This document shows, piece by piece, positions 57,835 through 60,821 of a DNA stretch of 60,821 nt. Within the stretch, counting starts at the first letter, position 1. Each line of letters opens with the position of its first letter. The DNA lies in contig JAISIH010000012.1 in NCBI GenBank assembly GCA_031262105.1, positions 1-60,821 on the forward strand, written 5' to 3'. The notes under the pieces are model-generated. The model searched no databases and was not told the DNA's origin. It worked only from the letters and a program-made list of their open reading frames with translations. The position numbers were made by a program, and so were the translations under genes. Source of the DNA: Ruminococcus sp. GTDB taxonomy: Bacteria > Bacillota > Clostridia > Oscillospirales > Ruminococcaceae.

Positions 57835-59280
57835 ATGAAAAAAAGAATTCTTACAGCCGTGTTATCTGTTGCTATGATTGCTTCTTTAGCAGCTTGTAAC
57901 ACAGCCGGCGACACAACCGCAACAACCACAGCACCTGCTGCTGGCGGCGGCGACGCAACTACCGCAGCTGGCGACGCTGCTACTCCCGCTACTCCCGATG
58001 CTGCTACTCCCGCAGGCGACAAAACAGTCCTCAATGTAATGTCCTTCACAGTCGAAGTTCCCGATATGTTCAAGAAATATTTTGAAGTATATCCGGAACG
58101 CGCTGCTCAGTACGAACTCAACACAACCATCATCGCTACCACAGACGGCGCTTACGAGCCTGCTCTTGACCAAGCACTCGTATCCGGCGGCACAGCTGTT
58201 CCCGACCTTTACTGCGCAGAAATCGCTTTCGTTCTTAAGTATACTAAGGGCGATATGTCCGCTTACGCTGCTCCTTATAAGGATCTCGGTATCGACGTTG
58301 ACGCTCTCATTTCCGCAGGCGACATCGCTCAATACACCGTTGACCTCGGTACTAACACCAACGGCGACCTCGTTGGTCTCGGTTATCAATCCGCAGGCGG
58401 CGCGTTCATCTACAGATCTTCCCTCGCTATCGACACATGGGGAACAGATGATCCTGCTACTATCGCTTCTAAGATCGGCCCGGGTTGGGATAAATTCTTA
58501 GGCGCAGCTGCTGAACTCAAGGCTAAGGGCTACGGCATCGTTTCCGGCGACGGCGACGCTTGGCACGCAATCGAAAACTCCTCCTCTTCTCCTTGGATCG
58601 TTGACGGCAAACTCACAATCTCTCCCGAACGTGATGCATTCTTTGAACTTTCCAAACAGCTCAAGGACGGCGGCTACCACAATGATACAACCGACTGGAC
58701 AGACGCTTGGTACGCTGATATGCAGGGCATCGGTGCTCAGCCTATCTTCGGCTTCTTCGGTCCTGCTTGGCTCATTAACTACGTAATGGCAGGCAACTCC
58801 GGCGGTTCCGCACCCGGCGAAGGCACATACGGCGACTGGCGTGTATGCGAACCTACACAGGGCTTCTTCTGGGGCGGCACATGGCTCCTCGCTTCCAAGG
58901 ATTCACCTAACAAGGAAGCTATCGGCGACTTCATCGAGTGGGTTACACTTGATACTTCCGATACAGGCTTACAGTATTTCTGGGCTAACGGTTCCGGCGG
59001 CATCAACGCAACCGGCACTAAGGATGCAGTTTCTTCCGGCGTAGTTATGGCTAAGTCTGATGGTACAATGGACTTCTTAGGCGGCCAGAATATGTTCGAC
59101 GTATTCGTACCCGCTACAGCATTCGCAAAGGGTGATACTCTCACTCAATACGACCAGACCATCAACGGTTACTTCCGTGATGCAGTTCGTCAATACACTG
59201 CAGGCACTCTTACAAAGGACGAGGCTCTCGCTCAATTCAAACAGCAAGTAGCTGACAACCTCGACGTTGTAGTAGAATAA
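57835..59280 (+). CDS. ABC transporter extracellular substrate-binding lipoprotein (sugar type)
   Basis: Lipobox SLAACN, Thr/Ala linker, family 1-type solute-binding fold; upstream of two permeases. Confidence 0.93.
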   Translation: MKKRILTAVLSVAMIASLAACNTAGDTTATTTAPAAGGGDATTAAGDAATPATPDAATPAGDKTVLNVMSFTVEVPDMFKKYFEVYPERAAQYELNTTIIATTDGAYEPALDQALVSGGTAVPDLYCAEIAFVLKYTKGDMSAYAAPYKDLGIDVDALISAGDIAQYTVDLGTNTNGDLVGLGYQSAGGAFIYRSSLAIDTWGTDDPATIASKIGPGWDKFLGAAAELKAKGYGIVSGDGDAWHAIENSSSSPWIVDGKLTISPERDAFFELSKQLKDGGYHNDTTDWTDAWYADMQGIGAQPIFGFFGPAWLINYVMAGNSGGSAPGEGTYGDWRVCEPTQGFFWGGTWLLASKDSPNKEAIGDFIEWVTLDTSDTGLQYFWANGSGGINATGTKDAVSSGVVMAKSDGTMDFLGGQNMFDVFVPATAFAKGDTLTQYDQTINGYFRDAVRQYTAGTLTKDEALAQFKQQVADNLDVVVE

Positions 59281-59297
59281 AACCGCAAAGTGTAGCA

Positions 59298-59336
59298 GCG
59301 GGGATAGCGGCACAGCACCTGTGATGCTATCCCCGC
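59298..59336 (+). other. Intercistronic stabilising hairpin
   Basis: GCGGGGATAGC/GCTATCCCCGC 11-bp stem without a U-tract between binding protein and permease. Confidence 0.75.
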
Positions 59337-59428
59337 GCTTACTTTAAAAAGGCGTAATACCGTATCTTAAACTTTTATTGGTTTAATATTCGTTAAATAC
59401 AGTTTACGTACTCGGAGGGAGCGATAAA

Positions 59429-60415
59429 ATGAAACGCAGGAAACGCTTAAGCTATGCAAAATACGGATATATGTTCAGTATCCCGTTTGTTGTAGCTTTC
59501 TTGCTGTTTTCCCTGTACCCTACACTCTACACGGTAGTAATCGGATTTATGGGTGCAAAGGGTGTTGATAACGCACTGTGGACAACTCTGGACAATCCAT
59601 TTCAGAACTACATAACAATTATTAATAACAAAACTTTCCGTGATTCAATCGGCAATACCCTTTGGATCTGGGTTATGAACTTTATCCCGCAAATTCTTCT
59701 GTCACTTTTACTTACCGCATGGTTTACAACAAGACGTACAAAACTCAAAGGGCAAGGGTTTTTCAAGGTTGTCTTCTATATGCCCAACATCATAACCGCT
59801 GCAACCATCGCTATCCTCTTCTCCTCCTTCTTCGGTTATCCGGTGGGTCCGGTCAACGATTTACTCGTTAGATTCGGTTTTGTTGACAGTCCGGTAAACT
59901 TTATCGTTGACCAATCAATTTCGCAGGTTATTGTTGCCTTTATCCAGTTCTGGATGTGGTACGGTTACACAATGCTTATCCTTATTTCCGGCGTTTTGGG
60001 TATTTCCCCCGATATTTTTGAGGCTGCCGATATTGACGGTGCAAACACCTTCCAGCAATTCTTCGGCATAACCCTCCCGAATATCCGGACAATCCTCATC
60101 TACACCCTCGTAACAAGCCTCATCGGCGGTCTTAATATGTACGATATCCCGAGACTGTACCTAAACGGCGGTCCTTCGGGCGCGACAACCACCGCCTCAG
60201 TATTCATCTATAATCAGGCTTTCGCAGGAAGCTATATGTACGGGCGTGCTTCCGCCGCAAGTATGATTATGTTCGTTATTATTGTTGCTGCGTCTCTCCT
60301 CCTCTTCTGGCTCATGCGCGATAAGGACGAAGTCGCACAAAACAAGATGCTTAAACAAAATCGCAAGGCACAAGCACTCGCTGATAAAACTGCCGGGGGG
60401 AGGGGTCTTCTGTGA
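59429..60415 (+). CDS. Sugar ABC transporter permease (MalF/UgpA-like)
   Basis: Six-TM-like; EAA-loop ISPDIFEAADIDGANTFQQFFGITLPNI. Confidence 0.93.
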   Translation: MKRRKRLSYAKYGYMFSIPFVVAFLLFSLYPTLYTVVIGFMGAKGVDNALWTTLDNPFQNYITIINNKTFRDSIGNTLWIWVMNFIPQILLSLLLTAWFTTRRTKLKGQGFFKVVFYMPNIITAATIAILFSSFFGYPVGPVNDLLVRFGFVDSPVNFIVDQSISQVIVAFIQFWMWYGYTMLILISGVLGISPDIFEAADIDGANTFQQFFGITLPNIRTILIYTLVTSLIGGLNMYDIPRLYLNGGPSGATTTASVFIYNQAFAGSYMYGRASAASMIMFVIIVAASLLLFWLMRDKDEVAQNKMLKQNRKAQALADKTAGGRGLL

Positions 60416-60821
60416 ATAAAACAAGTACAAGTACACGAAATGCAAGCATAGCATTCAAAATCTTCGCTTACACGCTCTGTATTTTCCTTACCATTCTTTC
60501 AATACTCCCCTTCCTCATAATGTTTGTTAACGCAACACGTTCTACAATTGACATTCAACAACACGCCGTTTCACTCTTACCCGGCGGTGACTTAATGAAA
60601 AACTTCGCCGTTTATACCGGCAAGACGTTTAATCCGATGCGCGGTTTCAAGAACTCGATGATTATCTCAACCGGTGCAACCGTGCTCAATATCTACTTCT
60701 CGACCCTCACAGCATACGCGCTCGTTGCATATAACTGGAGAGCAAGAAGCGCGTTCTTCTCTGTAATCATGGGCGTAATGATGATCCCCGCGCAAGTTAC
60801 CTCTATCGGTTTCTATCAGTT
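60412..60821 (+). CDS. Sugar ABC transporter permease (MalG/UgpE-like), truncated by the window edge
   Basis: GTG start overlapping the previous stop; open frame to window end MNKTSTSTRNASIAFKIFAYTLCIFLTILSILPFLIMFVNATRST... Confidence 0.88.
   Translation, partial: MNKTSTSTRNASIAFKIFAYTLCIFLTILSILPFLIMFVNATRSTIDIQQHAVSLLPGGDLMKNFAVYTGKTFNPMRGFKNSMIISTGATVLNIYFSTLTAYALVAYNWRARSAFFSVIMGVMMIPAQVTSIGFYQ

Noticed and set aside
57886-58389. 167 aa Ser/Val/Cys-rich minus-strand ORF
   Set aside because: Complement of the biased codons of the sugar-binding protein gene; artefact

Overview
This 60.8 kb window looks like a chromosomal segment of a Firmicutes/Clostridia-type bacterium. I found no phage, IS transposase, plasmid or CRISPR signature. 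Housekeeping blocks include pnp-rpsO, pyrE, spoVG, murC, lexA, two tRNA-Gln genes, recR-ybaB-dnaX with a nearby SRP RNA, pfk, icd, an aconitase, and an ABC sugar-uptake locus cut by the right edge. The accessory regions are more interesting. (1) A single-promoter operon of about 12-14 kb (32.9-46.6 kb) carries a GT2 fused to a methyltransferase-like domain, a YerE-like TPP enzyme, NeuB- and NeuC-type enzymes, an epimerase, a Zn-motif C-methyltransferase, two tandem radical SAM/SPASM proteins, a GT11 fucosyltransferase, an E1-type (RfbH/AscC) PLP/[2Fe-2S] 3-dehydrase and a terminal chemoreceptor. It is divergent from an HK-lipid kinase-HK operon. (2) A CheY-like protein is followed by a protein with four tandem 24-residue MshEN-like repeats joined by exact 5-residue spacers, ahead of a CheX-like domain. 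(3) Several non-coding structures stand out: a paired hairpin repeat, GC-rich palindromic elements that extend a permease ORF, a decayed duplication of the spoVG 3' end, a candidate S15 leader and a long structured leader before the sugar-binding protein. Functions are inferred by reading motifs in the supplied translations. No database search was run.
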